The position numbers were made by a program, and so were the translations under genes. A stretch of DNA of 64,000 bases from Argentina anserina (taxonomy: Eukaryota > Streptophyta > Magnoliopsida > Rosales > Rosaceae). This document shows positions 22,077 through 35,601 of this stretch, piece by piece. Location of the stretch: positions 27,846,501-27,910,500 of the forward strand of contig NC_065874.1 in assembly GCF_933775445.1 (NCBI RefSeq), given 5' to 3'. Under the pieces are notes generated by a model. The model worked only from the letters and a program-made list of their open reading frames with translations, did no database searches and was not told the origin of the DNA. Positions within the stretch are counted from its first letter, which is position 1, and each line of letters begins with the position of its first letter.

Positions 22077-24786
22077 GGCTCTCTGGAGTACTGAGGAGAG
22101 CGGGGGCTCGAAATTTTGGAGTTGATTTCGGAGGGTTTTGGAAAAGGGTTTGTGGAGGTTTAGGACATAAATCATAGATGGGTTTATAGAGTCCCTGTAT
22201 TGTAATCCCTGCCCTAGTGTGGTCCGCACATTGGGCTTTTTGGTTTCCAAGTATTTTAGGATTTGATGGTCGAAATTGGAATCGTGTTCGATCCCTAATT
22301 TGATCGATTCAGGGATAGGTGTTAGTATACTTGATAATTCTTCATATGTGTGTATGGTTTTCATATCTAATGTGGTGCCATTGGTTGCTGACTAGTGTTT
22401 GTTGCAATTTGAATCAGGGTTCATGTGATTTTGGCAGCTGAGTTAGCTGCAAATGTCTCATTTTGGGTTTGGATTTTGGAAAACTATATTCATTTTTGGG
22501 TCATGTTATTTTGTATTTGTAGCTTTCAAGCTCTGTTACTTTCCTTACTTCAACTTTATGTTTGATGTGTCTAGTCTTGTTTGTGGTTCAATATATTGCA
22601 ATAAGTACAATTAGGGCCAGTTTGAGACAACTGTGCTTTGAGCAAAATGACTTTTAAGTCTGTTATGAGCAAAATGACTTTTAGATTTGTTATGAGAAAA
22701 AACAGTTGAGGTGCTTATTAAAATATTTTTAGAAGTGTTGTGAGAAAGAAAAACTATTTTTTGTGTTTGATTAATTGTAAGTAAAAAGTGCTATGAGTTG
22801 ATAAAATTACAAAGAAAGTGATCAAAAAGGTTCTTGAGATTACTACCACGATTATAATGAATATTAATTAACTAAATTATATAGATTATGGGTGTTTCAA
22901 TTATTTTAGTAAAATATTTTGCAATTGTACTAAATACAAAAGTTATCAAAAAAATGTTACAACAACTACAAGGGAATGTCGTAATATCCATTAACTACAA
23001 ATATCTAAATTTATGTTTAACATTTTTTTAAGAAAATATCTTTAACATTTAAATCTAAGTTAAATATAATATAATTTAATATGTAAATCAAATAATATAA
23101 TCATTCATAGATATACTATTATTATCTATGTATTAAACACTCTTCTTTGTTCTCTCTTGTGTTTTCGAGAAGCCATGCGAAGCTTTTCCACCGTTCCAAA
23201 CCCCGACGACACATCGGTTCCAGACCACCAGACCTATCCCAATCTCTCTTCCTCTGTTGATTTCCCCTCTTTGATATCAAATGCAAGGAGAATCCAAGTC
23301 AAATTAAGGTAGAGGCAGATCATTTCCTTCAATAAATTTCAACTATTTCTCAAGCTTCCAGGACTCTTTGATCTCTTATTGATATTCTAATTCGTTCTTG
23401 TTCAACTCTACCTTCGATTCTCTAAAATCGAAACCCAATTCTAATTTCATCAATCTGCTTTGCCTTCGTCGTGTCACTAAAATAACCCACTATGTGCTTT
23501 CAGTTATGCTTCTTGTGCAGAACTTTTGGATTGCTTTGTTTTTTTTTTTTGAATTAATTGGAGACATTGATTGCCATGAAACGACCAGACCCAAAACTAA
23601 CCTATTTACGCGTTAAAATCCAATTTATATCAAGCGAACCAATATCTAATCTCAAATAATTGTGGTTGCACTCAAACCTTGGTTTGGCTGCCTACGTACT
23701 TTTTACAAGGGATCAAGCCATTCGTAGTTCAACAATTCACCAAGCCAAAATACTCCAACGTACTGAAACCACGAAACCCACACATTTACCACAAACCTAC
23801 CACATTCACCATAACAACGTAAACCTCATAACCATTCTGATTCGTATCACAAACACATCACAACCGACACACATAGTTAATATCATAACCATCATTAATC
23901 AAGTACACAACACCATATCCATTATCAATCAATATAAATACATAGCAGCCGACTTTAAATTAACACAATGCTTACGACAATAATATTTTATTCCTACCAA
24001 CGATAATCTAGATCAACAACCTCATACGTGTTAACGTTGTGATTACCGGATGGGTGGCTAATCACGCGGTTAGCTATTAGTGAATGTTAGCTTGACACAA
24101 GAAGTATAGTGGTTCACCTCCCTCTCTTGGGGTAGGCTACATCCACTTAAATCCACTAGTATGGGCAAATAGTCTTAAGTTATACAAAATAGTGATTCCC
24201 CCTCTAAGTGGGATGAGTGGTCCCTTTTATAGGTGAGAGAACCCCTCTCATTTACATATTCTTCAATGTGGGACAAGTGCCCCTCTAGGCTTACTATGGA
24301 GCCATATTGATGAGGCCGGAAAGGTGACTTCCCGGTGGTGTCTTGGTGAGTTCCGACTATCATTGGAAAGCTTGTATGATGAGGTACACTATGAATATCA
24401 TGGTTGAGCCACATAGTGACTTGTAGATCCGCCTAGAGAGTCATGCTTATGCTCGGTGGAATGCCATACTAGCTTTATGCTAGTAGGAGTGCCAACATGT
24501 CCCCCGCAGTCCCTAAGTAAGAGGAACTTCTTCCTTGGGGAGTTTATCAATCAATCAAGTCAACATGCTTGGGGAGTTTTGTCTCGAACAATGTTTTTTT
24601 TTCGTTTGGCAGATGAAGGCACTGATTATCTTACTGATGATTCCTTTATCTTAGCATTTGGCCAAGAAGCTAGACTTTGATGTATTTGTAGGCTTGTAGC
24701 TAAAATGGGTTGCGAGTTTGTTCATGATCAAGGGATCAAACTCAGAGTTATGTCTATCTCCTGTGACACCATGGCTGCTCCATCTA
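22077..24786. other. Intergenic with possible lone exon and LTR-like sequence
   Basis: RPP30 promoter side. 22636-22700 holds two copies of GAGCAAAATGACTTTTA. An ATG at 23175 opens 44 codons ending at AG/GTAGAGG (23308), which could be a first exon, but no partner exon or known protein was recognised. 24050-24600 resembles retrotransposon LTR sequence without a partner. Confidence 0.4.
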
Positions 24787-24791
24787 ACAAA

Positions 24792-25077
24792 TGTTGAGGA
24801 TATTTGTGTCATTAGTGTTGAATCCTAGCTTTTAGGGATTCAGTGATCATATCCTAGTCGATTTAGTATTCCTGTTAGAATAATGTCATAGTCTCTAGGG
24901 ATTAAGATTACTTTTGAATTCTTCAATTTAGTTAGCATGTTGGTTGCCTGTAACCAAACGTGAGCAAGTTTTCTAGCTTTTATGTTATGTTTCAAGGCTT
25001 TATATAGCCAGTCTTTCATTGAATAAACTTGGTGTGTTGAGTACCATTTTATTGTGTTAAAACTTTTAGCTCCAATA
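24792..25077 (+). repeat. 5' LTR of Copia element 1
   Basis: Begins TGTTGAGGATATTTGTGTC and ends CTCCAATA. A promoter-like CTTTATATAGCC lies about 70 bp before its end. The primer-binding site follows three bases later. Confidence 0.9.
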
Positions 25078-25155
25078 AACTGGTATCAGATCCCTACTAA
25101 AGGGCCTGATCAAGTGTGAGTGCAGAACAAAAGAGTGAAACACGAGAGAGAGTTG

Positions 25156-28100
25156 ATGGCTGAGAGTAGTGATGTGCAATTGAAATTGCTAGCGGAAGGC
25201 AGTTCAACTCCTGTGTCCATACCTATCTTTGATGGGTACTATGACCATTGGTCTATGTTGATGGAGAACTTCCTACGTCAAAGGAAGCTATGGAGGCTTG
25301 TGGATGAAGGCATCCTTACCGCAGCACAAGTGAATCAACAAGCTGCAACCTTCTCTACAATTGTGGCTGAAGGAAGACAACAGACTGAGGCACAGAGAAA
25401 GAGATAGGAAGATCTGCGTCAAAGAGTAGAGCTGCTGAAGGAGGATGATCTCAAAGTCAAGACCTTCCTCTTCCAAGCCATCCATATGACTATCATGAAA
25501 ACCATCCTTGATAAGTCGAGTTCCAAGAGCATTTGGGACTCCATGAAGCAGAAATATCAAGGCACAAACTGAGTGAAACGTGCATACAGACAAGCCTTGA
25601 AGAGAGACTTTGAAGTGCTTCAAATGAGAGAAGGAGAAAATGTGGACAAGTATATTGTTCGTACACTTACCTTGGTGAACAAGTTGAAGATGAATGCAGG
25701 AGAAAACATGCCACAAGTTGACATTGTTGAAAATATTATGAGATCATTAACTCCCAGATTCGACTATGTAGCTTGCTCTATAAAAGAATCAAATGATCTA
25801 GACTCGATGACTTTGGATGAGCTGAAAAGTAGTCTTTTGGTGCATGAACAAAGATTGAATCGTAGCAGTGTTTTTTTAAGGGAAGAGCAAGCTTTAAAGA
25901 TCACCAATGGAGAGGGAAGCAGTAGAGGAAGAGGGAACAGAGGCAGAGGTCGAGGAGGACAAATGGGGAGAGGAAGAGGCAGACAAACTTTGAATCGAGC
26001 AACTATTGAGTGTTTCAAGTGTCATAAACTTGGACATTATCAATATGAATGTCTTGCATGAAATAAATAAGCCAACTATGCGGAGTTAGATGAAGAAGAA
26101 GAGATGATCTTAATGGCTTTTGTGGAAGATTCAAAGAGGAGTGATGCATGGTTTTTGGATTCGGGATGTTCAAATCACATGTGCGGTGGCAAAGGTTTGT
26201 TCACAAGTTTAAATACAAATTTTAAACATTTTGTTAAACTTGGGAATAACTCAAAGATATGTGTCACCGGCAAAGGCAACATTAAGCTCACCTGTAATGG
26301 CTTGAGGTATGTAATTGAGGATGTGTACTATGCTCCTGATTTACATAATAACTTATTAAGCATAGGTCAATTGCAAGAGAAGGGGCTTGCTGTGTTATTT
26401 CAAGAAGGAACATGCAACATTTATCATCCACAAAGAGGCCTTATTGCAAAATCTACAATGAGTGTGAATAGAATGTTCATTCTCGTGTCAGACAGTTCGA
26501 CTTCCTCCAACCAACATCATGAACAATGCCTGCAAACTGCCTCCTCTGACCTAACCTACCTTTGGCACCAAAGATATGGACACTTGAGCTACAAGGGTTT
26601 GAGAACTCTTCAGTACAAGAAAATGGTGAAAGGATTGCCACAATTTGGAGCTTCGAAGAAAGTGTGTGGAGACTGTTTAATTGGGAAGCAAGCAAAAGGA
26701 GTTGTACCAAAGAAGAGTCTATGGAGAGCCAAGAAAGTACTTGAGTTGATTCATGCCGACATCTGTGGCCCAATTTCTCCAACTTCTAGCAGCGGCAAGA
26801 GGTATGTACTATGTTTTATTGATGATTTCAGTCGTACAACATGGGCATATCTTTTGTGTGAGAAGTTTGAAGCTTTGAGTCACTTCAAAGATTTCAAGAA
26901 AATTGTAGAGAAAGGATCAGGAGAGTTCATCAAGTGCCTAAAAACCGACAGAGGTGGAGAATTCACTTCACATGCCTTTAACATTTTTTGTAGAGAGCAA
27001 GGCATCAGGAGACAGCTCACCAATGCTTACACACCACACCAAAATGGTGTGGCCGAGAGTAAGAACAAAACGATGATGAATCTAGTTCGGTCAATGTTGT
27101 ATGCAAAGCACATGCCAAGGAGTTTTTGGCCGGAAGCAGTCATGTGGACATTATATGTGCTTAACCGTTCTCCTACATTAGCTGTGAAAGACATTACATC
27201 TCAGGAAGCTTGGAGTGGTGTAAAACCCTCAGTGGATCATTTCTGAGTATGGGGCTGCCTAGCACATGTGCACATTCCAGAAGAGAAGAGAGGTAAGCTT
27301 GATAATAGAAGCTTTATATGCATACATTTGGGTGTGAGTGAAGAGTCAAAAGGGTATAGACTTTATGATCCTAAAGCAGAGAAAATTGTTTATAGCAAGG
27401 ATGTTGTGTTTGAAGAAAGTAGAGAATGGGATTGGGGAAAAAATTATGAGCGTCAAATAAATGTAGAGTTGGCACGGGGAGATAACACAGTTGAGGTTGA
27501 GTTTGAAGGAGAGAATGAATGTAAAGGAAATAGAGAAGACAGTGAGGGTGATGAAGGTGAGGGAGAGGAAAACAATGAAAGTGAAGAAGCTACAAACCCT
27601 AACCTTTTTTCAAACCCAAATACTGATGTCACAAACTCTAATCCATCTGACCCAAACCCTACTTGTGAAGCTTCAAACACAAGAAACACTACTACAAATC
27701 CTAATCCTACCCATAAAACACCAAACACTCGTTCCTTTGGAGAAGTTGTTTCAAACACAATAAGAGAAAGGAGAATGCCAGCATGGAAAGAGGATTATGT
27801 GTGTGGTGATGAATTGAGTGAAGAAGAGGCTTTGATGATGGAGGATATGTACTGGCAAGATGGAGATCATGTGTACTTTGATGATGCTGTAAAAGAGGAG
27901 AAGTGGAGGAAAGCTATAGATGCTGAAATTGAAGCTATCGAACGGAACAAAACCTCGCCCCTAGTCGAGCTTCCTTCAGGTGCAATAAAATTGGTGTCAA
28001 GTGGATTTTCAAGACAAAGCATGATGAAAAGGGTGACTTGATCAAGCATAAGGCTCAGCTGGTTGCAAAAGGCTATGCACAAAGACATGGCATCGACTAT

Positions 28101-29280
28101 TCAGAGGTCTTTGCTCCAGTTACACGTCTTGACACAGTGAGAACAATAATCTCTCTTGCAGCTCAACGAAAGTGGAAGCTATTTCAGCTGGATGTAAAGT
28201 TTGCCTTCCTTCATGGAAATCTGACAGAGAAAGTTTTTGTCGAGCAACCTCAAGGCTATATGAAGAAGAACAAAGAGCATATGGTGTACGAGCTACACAA
28301 GGCTTTGTATGGATTAAAACAAGCACCTCGTGCTTGGTTTAGTCGAATTGAGAGTTACTTTGTTGACAAGGGTTTCCAGCGTTGTGAGAGTGAGCAAGCG
28401 TTGTTCACAAGGAAGGGCAAAGGAGGACAAATCATCATTGTAAGTCTATATGTAGATGATTTAAATTTTACTGGTGATGATGATGGTTTGTGACTCGATT
28501 TTAAGTGTACCATGATGAAAGAATTTGACATGACCGACATGGGGAGTTTGAGGTACTTTCTTGGACTTGAAGTTTCACAAGCCGCAAGGTATATTCATTT
28601 GTTAGAAGAAGTATGCAGTTGAAGTGTTAAAGAAGTTTGGCATGTTTGAGAGCAAGGCAGTAGCAACTCCAATTGTACCAGGAACGAAAGTTTCAAAGGA
28701 TGAAGAAGGCATAGCAATTGATGAGACTTTCTACGAACAGGTGATTGGTAGCATGATGTATCTAACCTCAACTCGTCCAAACTTGATGTTTGTAATAAGC
28801 TTACTCAGCCGGTACATGTCTAAACCCACAGAGTTGCATCTACAAGTTGCAAAGAGAGCATTGAGATATTTAAAGGGGACTGTTAACTATGACATCTATT
28901 ACAAGAATAATGGTGAAGATGGTGAACTCCTAGGTTACACAAATAGTGACTATGCTGGCGACAATGATGATAGGAGAAGCACCAGTGGATATGCATTCAT
29001 GTTAAGCTCTACCACTGAAGTTGAATTTGTAGCTGCAGCAACTTGTGCATGTTAGGCTATATGGTTGAAGAGGACATTGAAAGAACTTGGAAATAAAGAC
29101 AAGCCTTGCACCAGTATCATGTGTGATAACAGCTCAACAATCAAGTTGTCTAAGAACCTTGTCCTTCATGGAAGAAGCAAACACAGATGTGAGGTACCAC
29201 TTTCTTCGAGATGTCACAAAGCAAGGAGAAATCTCGCTAACTTACTGTGGAACTACTGAACGATGCCACTAAAGACTGAA
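25156..29280 (+). pseudogene. Copia gag-pol polyprotein, disabled (element 1)
   Basis: Former polyprotein for reverse transcription and integration of the element. Order along the DNA: gag with a glycine/arginine-rich segment and CCHC zinc knuckle (CFKCHKLGHYQYEC, near 26010); protease DSGCSNHM near 26160; integrase HHCC and the D/D/E region (HADICGP, TDRGGEF, PHQNGVAES) at 26570-27070; RT with QLDVKFAFLHG and the YVDD active site near 28450; RNase H with YAGDNDDRRSTSGY near 28950. Nonsense codons break it at 25405, 25570, 26059, 26068, 27244 and 29053. The frame shifts near 27985, near 28500-28620 and after 29190. It cannot encode a working polyprotein. Confidence 0.9.
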
Positions 29281-29369
29281 GCCTTCACTTATCTTCGAAG
29301 TAGGCTTGGAATGTGTGAGATCGAAGAGGTAAACTAAATAAGTGACACGATTTAGTTTAAGGGAGAGTA

Positions 29370-29651
29370 TGTTGAGGATATTTGTGTCATTAGTGTTGAA
29401 ACCTAGCTTTTAGGGATTCAATGATCATATCCTGTTAGAATAATGTCCTAGTCTCTAGGGATTAAGATTGCTTTTGAATTCTTCAATTTAATTAGCACGT
29501 TAGTTGCCTGTAACCAAACGTGAGTAAGTTTTCTAGCTTTTCTGTTATGTTTCAAGGCTTTATATAGCCAGTCTTTCATTGAATAAACTTGGTGTGTTGA
29601 GTACCATTTTATTGTGTTAAAACTTTTAGCTTCAAGTCTTTGATTCCAATA
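29370..29651 (+). repeat. 3' LTR of Copia element 1
   Basis: Same start and end as the 5' LTR. It lacks 17 bp present near 24860 in the 5' copy and has an extra 13 bp near its end. Confidence 0.9.
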
Positions 29652-30203
29652 ACAAAACCATCCATCAGCCTCCAATCTCCTTCCATTGGAACTTGAATGA
29701 TTAGAAACCAAATGAAATGACATCTACCCATACATTGGAATCGAATTTAAACCGAATAGAAATGACCCGGCAACAGAAACAAAGTAATTGGAGCATGATT
29801 GAGGTGAGAAATATCTTTATCTCTTCGCGTGATTAAAGATGTTCTACTTGGCATTCGGTCTTGACCGGCGACTTCTTCGGCGTAAGACAGTCAATTCTAG
29901 GTTCTTCGACTTCCATTTAATTCCTAGGTGGTTATAGCTTCATCTATGGATTCTCTCTCCTCTGGCTTTAGTATCTGGAAAGATAGAGTTTGACCAAGAA
30001 ACTAAAAAGAACAACCAGTGAAAAATCAAAATTTTCACCATACCTACTATTCTGCTAAAGACAAATCAGACGACGTCTATAAAAATTAGTTGGGCTCCTG
30101 GAGCGAAGAATGTGCCTTCCAAATTCTGCCAAACGTTGGATTTGTCTTATTTTCTTCCGTAAACTAGTCCAATCCCAAGGTATCAACAAACATGCCATAA
30201 GTA

Positions 30204-30223
30204 TCATTTGGTAGATGTTGTTT
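30204..30223. repeat. Target-site duplication of the desaturase retrocopy, left copy
   Basis: This 20-bp segment matches 36939-36958 at 19 of 20 positions. It adjoins a T6 run (30221-30226), which on the minus strand is a short poly(A) at the 3' end of the retrocopy. This is the expected picture for LINE-mediated retroposition. Confidence 0.65.
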
Positions 30224-30577
30224 TTTAGCTATAGGTGTCACCCTAAGTTATACTGTTATTTGTGGTCATGTTTATGTTCTGTATATACAAGGGTCATGAC
30301 TCATGACATTTACTAGGCACATCCATAGGCGATTTCCAAAAAAAAATTGTATAACAATGCAGTATAGTTGAAGAGAAATTAACCCCTCTCCGCAAAAATT
30401 CAAATTCTACACCTATTTTGACTGAATGAGCAGCCTGTTGCTATATGCAGTTTCTCTTCTAGCTTCTCAGCCATGGATTCTCCTCTACCACACAAAAACA
30501 CAAGCAATCTGACTATCTGATGCTGGAAACTTGAGACTCTTCATGTGGTCGTCTACTTGACTAAATAATTTATAGCT

Positions 30578-30871
30578 TCACTCTGAACTAAGCTTGGGGT
30601 CGGTTTGGTAGTACACAACATCCCCAGAGTCACTGACGTAATGGTCTTTTTTTCAAGCTTGTTATAAAATCTCCGAGTAGGTGAAATGGTAATGGTAGAG
30701 GTCCTGATTTCTTTGGCTCTCTATAATATTTCCCAAACACTGGCTTGGCTGCTTCTGTTGCTTCAACTAAATGGTAGTGAAGGATTTGAGGAAAAAGATG
30801 ATGGATCACATGGTTCCAATATCGTGATGAATGTTATTGATCAAGCCGTAGTCACGATCAAGTGTTGTGAG
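30578..30871 (-). pseudogene. Omega-3 desaturase retrocopy, C-terminal half
   Basis: The minus strand reads [20 protein letters not shown], then the third histidine-box region (VIHHLFPQI), then [19 protein letters not shown] and DVVYYQTDP, ending in TGA at 30580-30578. This is the C-terminus of an endoplasmic-reticulum omega-3 fatty-acid desaturase, which converts linoleate to alpha-linolenate. One base is missing just before the third histidine box. The segment stops exactly at the 5-bp duplication of Copia element 2 and resumes at 36263. Confidence 0.9.
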
Positions 30872-31536
30872 TGATAGGGTCAATCCCTCCTTAATGGAGG
30901 TGTGAAAACTATGTGATGTTTACATTAGTAAATCAAGCACACCTATTGCTTTGGTGACCCATTAATTGATGGAGTTGATTTTGTTGAAACTTGGAGCAAC
31001 CTTTGTTGAAGGTAAGAAACAAATCTACAACCTTATGGTGGTAGATGGTTGATTTGTTTGACAAAGAAAGAAGAATGCATTGATGAACATGCCAACATTG
31101 AGCATGAATCAAGGAAGAAAATTGACTTTGCTTCCATGCATGTTACATGCAAATGCATGAATTGCACAAAGATGTTTGCCTATATGAAGACATGAGAAGT
31201 GGTGCAATAAACATAGAAGAACAATAAGGGAGAGATCATCTTGTGTGTGATCAAGAGTGAGAGATAGAGAGAAAACTCCAAGTAGAGAGTTTTGTGTGTG
31301 TAGCAAAATAAAGTGTGTGAGAGTGTATCCCTTCAAGTGTGAGTCTTGAAGTAGTGTTTCTCTCGGTGTATCATTTCTTCGTATAGTGGAGGTTTTTTAT
31401 TGTTGCTACCCGTGGACGTAGGCACTTTGCCAAACCACGTTAAATCCCGGTATTCTCTATCATTTTTATTTTTCGATTGTGGTTGTGAGTTATTTCGATT
31501 TCCATTCTACAGTTCATTCTTCCGCATTCCCCAACA
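30872..31536 (+). repeat. 5' LTR of Copia element 2
   Basis: 665 bp starting TGATAGGGTCAATCCCTCC. It contains TATATGAAGAC near 31170 as a possible TATA region and ends CCCCAACA. Confidence 0.93.
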
Positions 31537-31576
31537 ATGGTATCAGAGCTCCTGGTTCTGACTGGGAGCTGCTAGA

Positions 31577-34500
31577 ATGGAAGGATCACGGAGTACCATG
31601 ATTAGACTCAATCACTCCAACTGGATTACCTGGATGCCGAGAATGGAGGATATTCTCTATTGCAAAGATTTTCATGAGCCGATCGAGGGAGACGATGCCA
31701 AGCCAAGTGAGATTTCACCAGCAATTTGGACGAAGATGAACCGCAAAGCCATCGGTCATATTCGTGAATGGGTGGATGATAGTGTGTTTCACCATGTTGC
31801 CAATGAAACCAGTGCGCATGAGCTTTGATTGAAGCTGGAGTCCTTATTTGAAAAAAAAACTACTGCCAAGAAAGCTTTTCTCATTAAAGAGCTCGTCAAC
31901 ATGAAGTATTGAGGAAGCGTTCGAGTGACCGAGCACCTCAACAATTTTCAGAGTATAATCAATCAATTAGCCACAATGAGCATGAAGATTGATGATGAGT
32001 TACAAGCGTTGCTGCTGCTCGGTTCGTTACCAGATAGCTGGCAGATATTTGTTGTCACTATAAGTAACTCTGCTCCTAATGGTGTATTATCTATGGAAAA
32101 TATTAAAGATAATATGTTGAACGAAGATACAAGAAGGAGTTCTTCATCAAGTTCAGAAAATGGTCAATTCTTCGTTGCAGAGAGGAGAGGAAGGAGCAAG
32201 AGCAAAGGACTTAGAGGTCACGGAAAGAGTATGAGCAAATCCAGAACAAGGTTCAATGGAAAGTGTTATCATTGTGGTCTTCCAGGCCACATGAAGAAAA
32301 ATTGTAACAAATTGAAGCGGAAATTCAAAAAAGCGAGAGAAGACGCTACTCATCAACAAAAGGAGGACACAAATAATGTTGTTGTTGCGGTGTCTCATGA
32401 TAAGTGTGAGTTCCTGTCACTTGGAGGTGAATGTCTACTAGTAGATAATCCTGGAGTTCAATGAATCGTTGATTTCGGAGCCTTGTTTCATGTAACCTCT
32501 CACGTAGAGTTCTTCACTACGTATAAAACATGTGACTTTGGTAAAGTGAAGATGGGCAATGACAACTACTCCAATATTACTGGGATTGGAGATATTTGTT
32601 TGCAGACAAATGTGGGCTGTCAGTTATTGTTGAAAGGTGTGAGACATATTTCTGGTCTACGTCTCAATCTTATGTCAACTGGTGTACTTGATCGACAAGG
32701 CTTTCATCATCATGGTGGTGATGGAAAGTGGAAGCTTACCAAGGGATCTCTTGTAGTTGCCAGAGGAAAAATGTGTTGCATACTCTACAAGACCTATGGA
32801 AAGATATGTAAGAATGAGCTGAATGCAGTCGAGGAATCTTCTCCAAGTTTGTGGCATACACGTCTTGGCCACATGAGTGAGAAAGGAATGCAGTTTTTGG
32901 CAAAGAAGTCGCTAATTTTGTTACCAAAGGTAACTCACTAGACTCTTGTGATTATTGTTTATATGGCAAGCATAAGAAAATTAGTTTTTCAAAGACTTTC
33001 ACTAGGAAAGAAAATATTATAGATCTTGTACATTCAGATGCGTGTGGCCTGATGGAAGAAAAATCATTAGGTATGCATAAGTATTTTGTTACTTATATCG
33101 ATGATGCTTCATGAAAGGTTTGGGTTTATTTGTTGAAATCCAAAGACAAGGTGTTCCAGACATTTACAATTTTCCACACTATGGTGGAAAGGGAGACTGG
33201 AAGAAAATTGAAGTGTCTTCGTAGTGATAATGGCAGAGAGTACATAGCGTACGAATTTAGAGATTATTGTGCAAAGCATGGCATCAGACATGAGAAGAAA
33301 GTTCTTGCACCCCTCAACATAATGGCATAGCAGAGCGGATGAATCGTACCATTATGGAGAAAGTCAGATGCATGTTGAAGATGGCAAAATTATCAAAAGA
33401 ATTTTGGGGAGAAGCTGTGAAGACTGCGTGCTACCTAATCAACAGAGCACCGTATGTACCTTTGGAATTTAAGACTCCAAATGAAGTCTGGACCGGGAAA
33501 GATGCATCCTACTCACATTTAAGAGTATTTGGATGTAAAGCATTCACACTTGTATCCAAGGAGCATAGGAAAACGCTAGATGACAAGGCGACACCATGCA
33601 TATTTGTCGGCTATGGTGAAGAAGAGTTTGGCTACCGGTTGTGGAATCCAAAGACGAAGACATTCATAAGAAGCAAAGATGTGGTGTTCCATGAAGACCA
33701 ATCTATTGCAGATTTCGACAAAGAGGTACTACCAAATTCAACAAGTGATAGTCGCATTTATGATTCACCATTGCAGTAGGAATACAACGTTGGGCTGCAA
33801 GGTGATAGAGTTGAAAATGTACCTGACACAGGAGATGCTGAAGTCGAAGATGAAGGGGAGCTTGATCAGGGGGAGCAGCATGTGAATAATCAAGTAGTTG
33901 TTCGTAAAAGCACCAGGAGGCAGATTCCATCCACCAAGTATCCATCATCTCAATATATTTTGGTGACTAATGATGGAGATGATCCTTATGCAAATTACAT
34001 CATTTTGACCAGTGACGGAGAACCTGAAAGTTACAGGAAAGCAAATATTCATCAAGACCACGAAAAATTGAGACTAGTCGTGGAGTCTGAGATGGAGTCT
34101 TTACTAAAGAACGACACCTATGAGTTGGTGAAGCTTCCTAAAGGCCGAAAAGCACTCAAGAATAAGTGGGTGTTCAAGTTAAAGCAAGATGAGAATGAGA
34201 AACTGATAAAATTCAAGGCTCGCTTAGTTGTCAAAGGATTCAGCCAGAAAGAAGGAATTGATTTTGATGAGATTTTCTCACATGTTGTCAAGATGACTTC
34301 GATTAGTGTCATTTTGGGCATGGCTGCGAGCATGAATCTAGAGGTGGAGCAGATGGACGTGAAGACTGCATTTCTTCATGGTGATTTAGATGAAGAAATA
34401 TATATGGAGCAACCAGAAGGCTTCGAAGTCAATGGAAATGAGCATATGGTTTGCAAGTTGAAGAAAAGCATGTACGGATTGAAGCAAGTACCAAGACAAT

Positions 34501-35585
34501 GGTATAAGAAGTTTGACTCTTTCATGGTGAGTCATGGGTGCAAAAGAATATCAACAAATCCGTGTGTTTATATTCAACAACCCGCTGGAGGTAATTTTAT
34601 CATCTTACTACTTTATGTAGATGATATGTTAATTATTGGCAAAGATACTGCTATGATTCAACAGTTAAATACAGATTTATCAAAGTCCTTTGATATGAAC
34701 GATTTGAGACCAGCCAAGCAGATTTTAGGCATGGAGATTGCTCGTGATCGTGGAAACAAGAAATTGTGGTTATCACAAGAAAAGTATATTGAGAAGGTAC
34801 TAGAGCGTTTCCACATGGAGAAAGCAAAACCAGTTGCTACTCCACTTGCTAGTCACATGAAGCTCAGCTCAAAACAGAGTCCTACAAATCAGAAGGAAGA
34901 GGAAGAAATGACAACAGTGCCATATGCCTCAGCAGTAGGGAGCTTGATATACGCGATGGTTTGTACTAAACCAGACATAACACATGCAGTTGGTGTTGTT
35001 AGCAGATTCTTATCTAATCCAGGCAAGGAGCACTGGAATGCTGTCAAGTGGATTCTAAGATACTTGCGAGGAACTTCAAAGATGAGTCTATGCTTTGGAA
35101 GTGGCAAGTCTGAACTAGTTGGCTACACAGATGCAGATATGGCCGGGGATATTGACACGAGAAAGTCCACATCCGGATACATGATCACGTTTTCAGGGGG
35201 AGCTGTCTCGTGGCAATCAAAGCTACAAAAATGTGTTGCTTTGTCAACTACAGAAGCAGAGTATATTGCAGCTATGGAAGCATGCAAATATATTTTGTGG
35301 TTGAAAAGATTCCTACAGGAATTGGATCATACACAACAAGAGTTTGTCTTGCATTTTGACAGTCAAAGCGCGATTCACTTGAGCAAAAATTCGAGTTTTC
35401 ACTCGAGGTAAAAGCACATTGATGTGAGGTATTACTGGATACGTGATGTGCTGGAAGCTAAGGAAATGCTGCTGAAGAAAATTCATACAGACAAGAACAA
35501 TTCGGATATGATAACGAAGTCTCTACCGAAGGAGAAGTTCGAGTTCTGCAGAAGCCCGTCTGGAATGGCGCATCCCTCCATCTAA
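31577..35585 (+). pseudogene. Copia gag-pol polyprotein, disabled (element 2)
   Basis: TNT1-type Copia polyprotein. Gag ends with a CCHC knuckle (CYHCGLPGHMKKNC, near 32270). The protease position reads DFGALFHV, so the usual serine of the D-S-G triad is missing. Integrase runs about 32840-33500 (RSDNGREY, then a conserved GCKAF block). RT and RNase H are almost whole at 33882-35411, with MDVKTAFLHG, LYVDDMLIIG and GDIDTRKSTSGY. Nonsense codons occur at 31826, 31910, 32462, 32939, 33777 and 35409, and frames shift near 32920 and 33300. The reading frame would end at 35585. Confidence 0.9.
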
Positions 35586-35601
35586 GTCGGGAGGGGGAGA
35601 T

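Larger units (their letters stand above)
24792..29651 (+). mobile_element. Degenerate Copia LTR retrotransposon 1
   Basis: The element is bounded by LTRs at 24792-25077 and 29370-29651 and flanked by the 5-bp duplication ACAAA (24787-24791 and 29652-29656). The primer-binding site TGGTATCAGA at 25081 matches initiator-Met tRNA. A purine-rich tract (AAGGGAGAG) precedes the 3' LTR. Protein order is gag, protease, integrase, RT, RNase H, the Copia order. The LTRs differ by roughly ten substitutions plus a 17-bp deletion and a 13-bp insertion, so the insertion is not recent. Confidence 0.93.

Noticed and set aside
25156..35585. Copia polyproteins as active genes
   Set aside because: Both have several nonsense codons and frameshifts and differ between their LTRs, so they are listed as pseudogenes.
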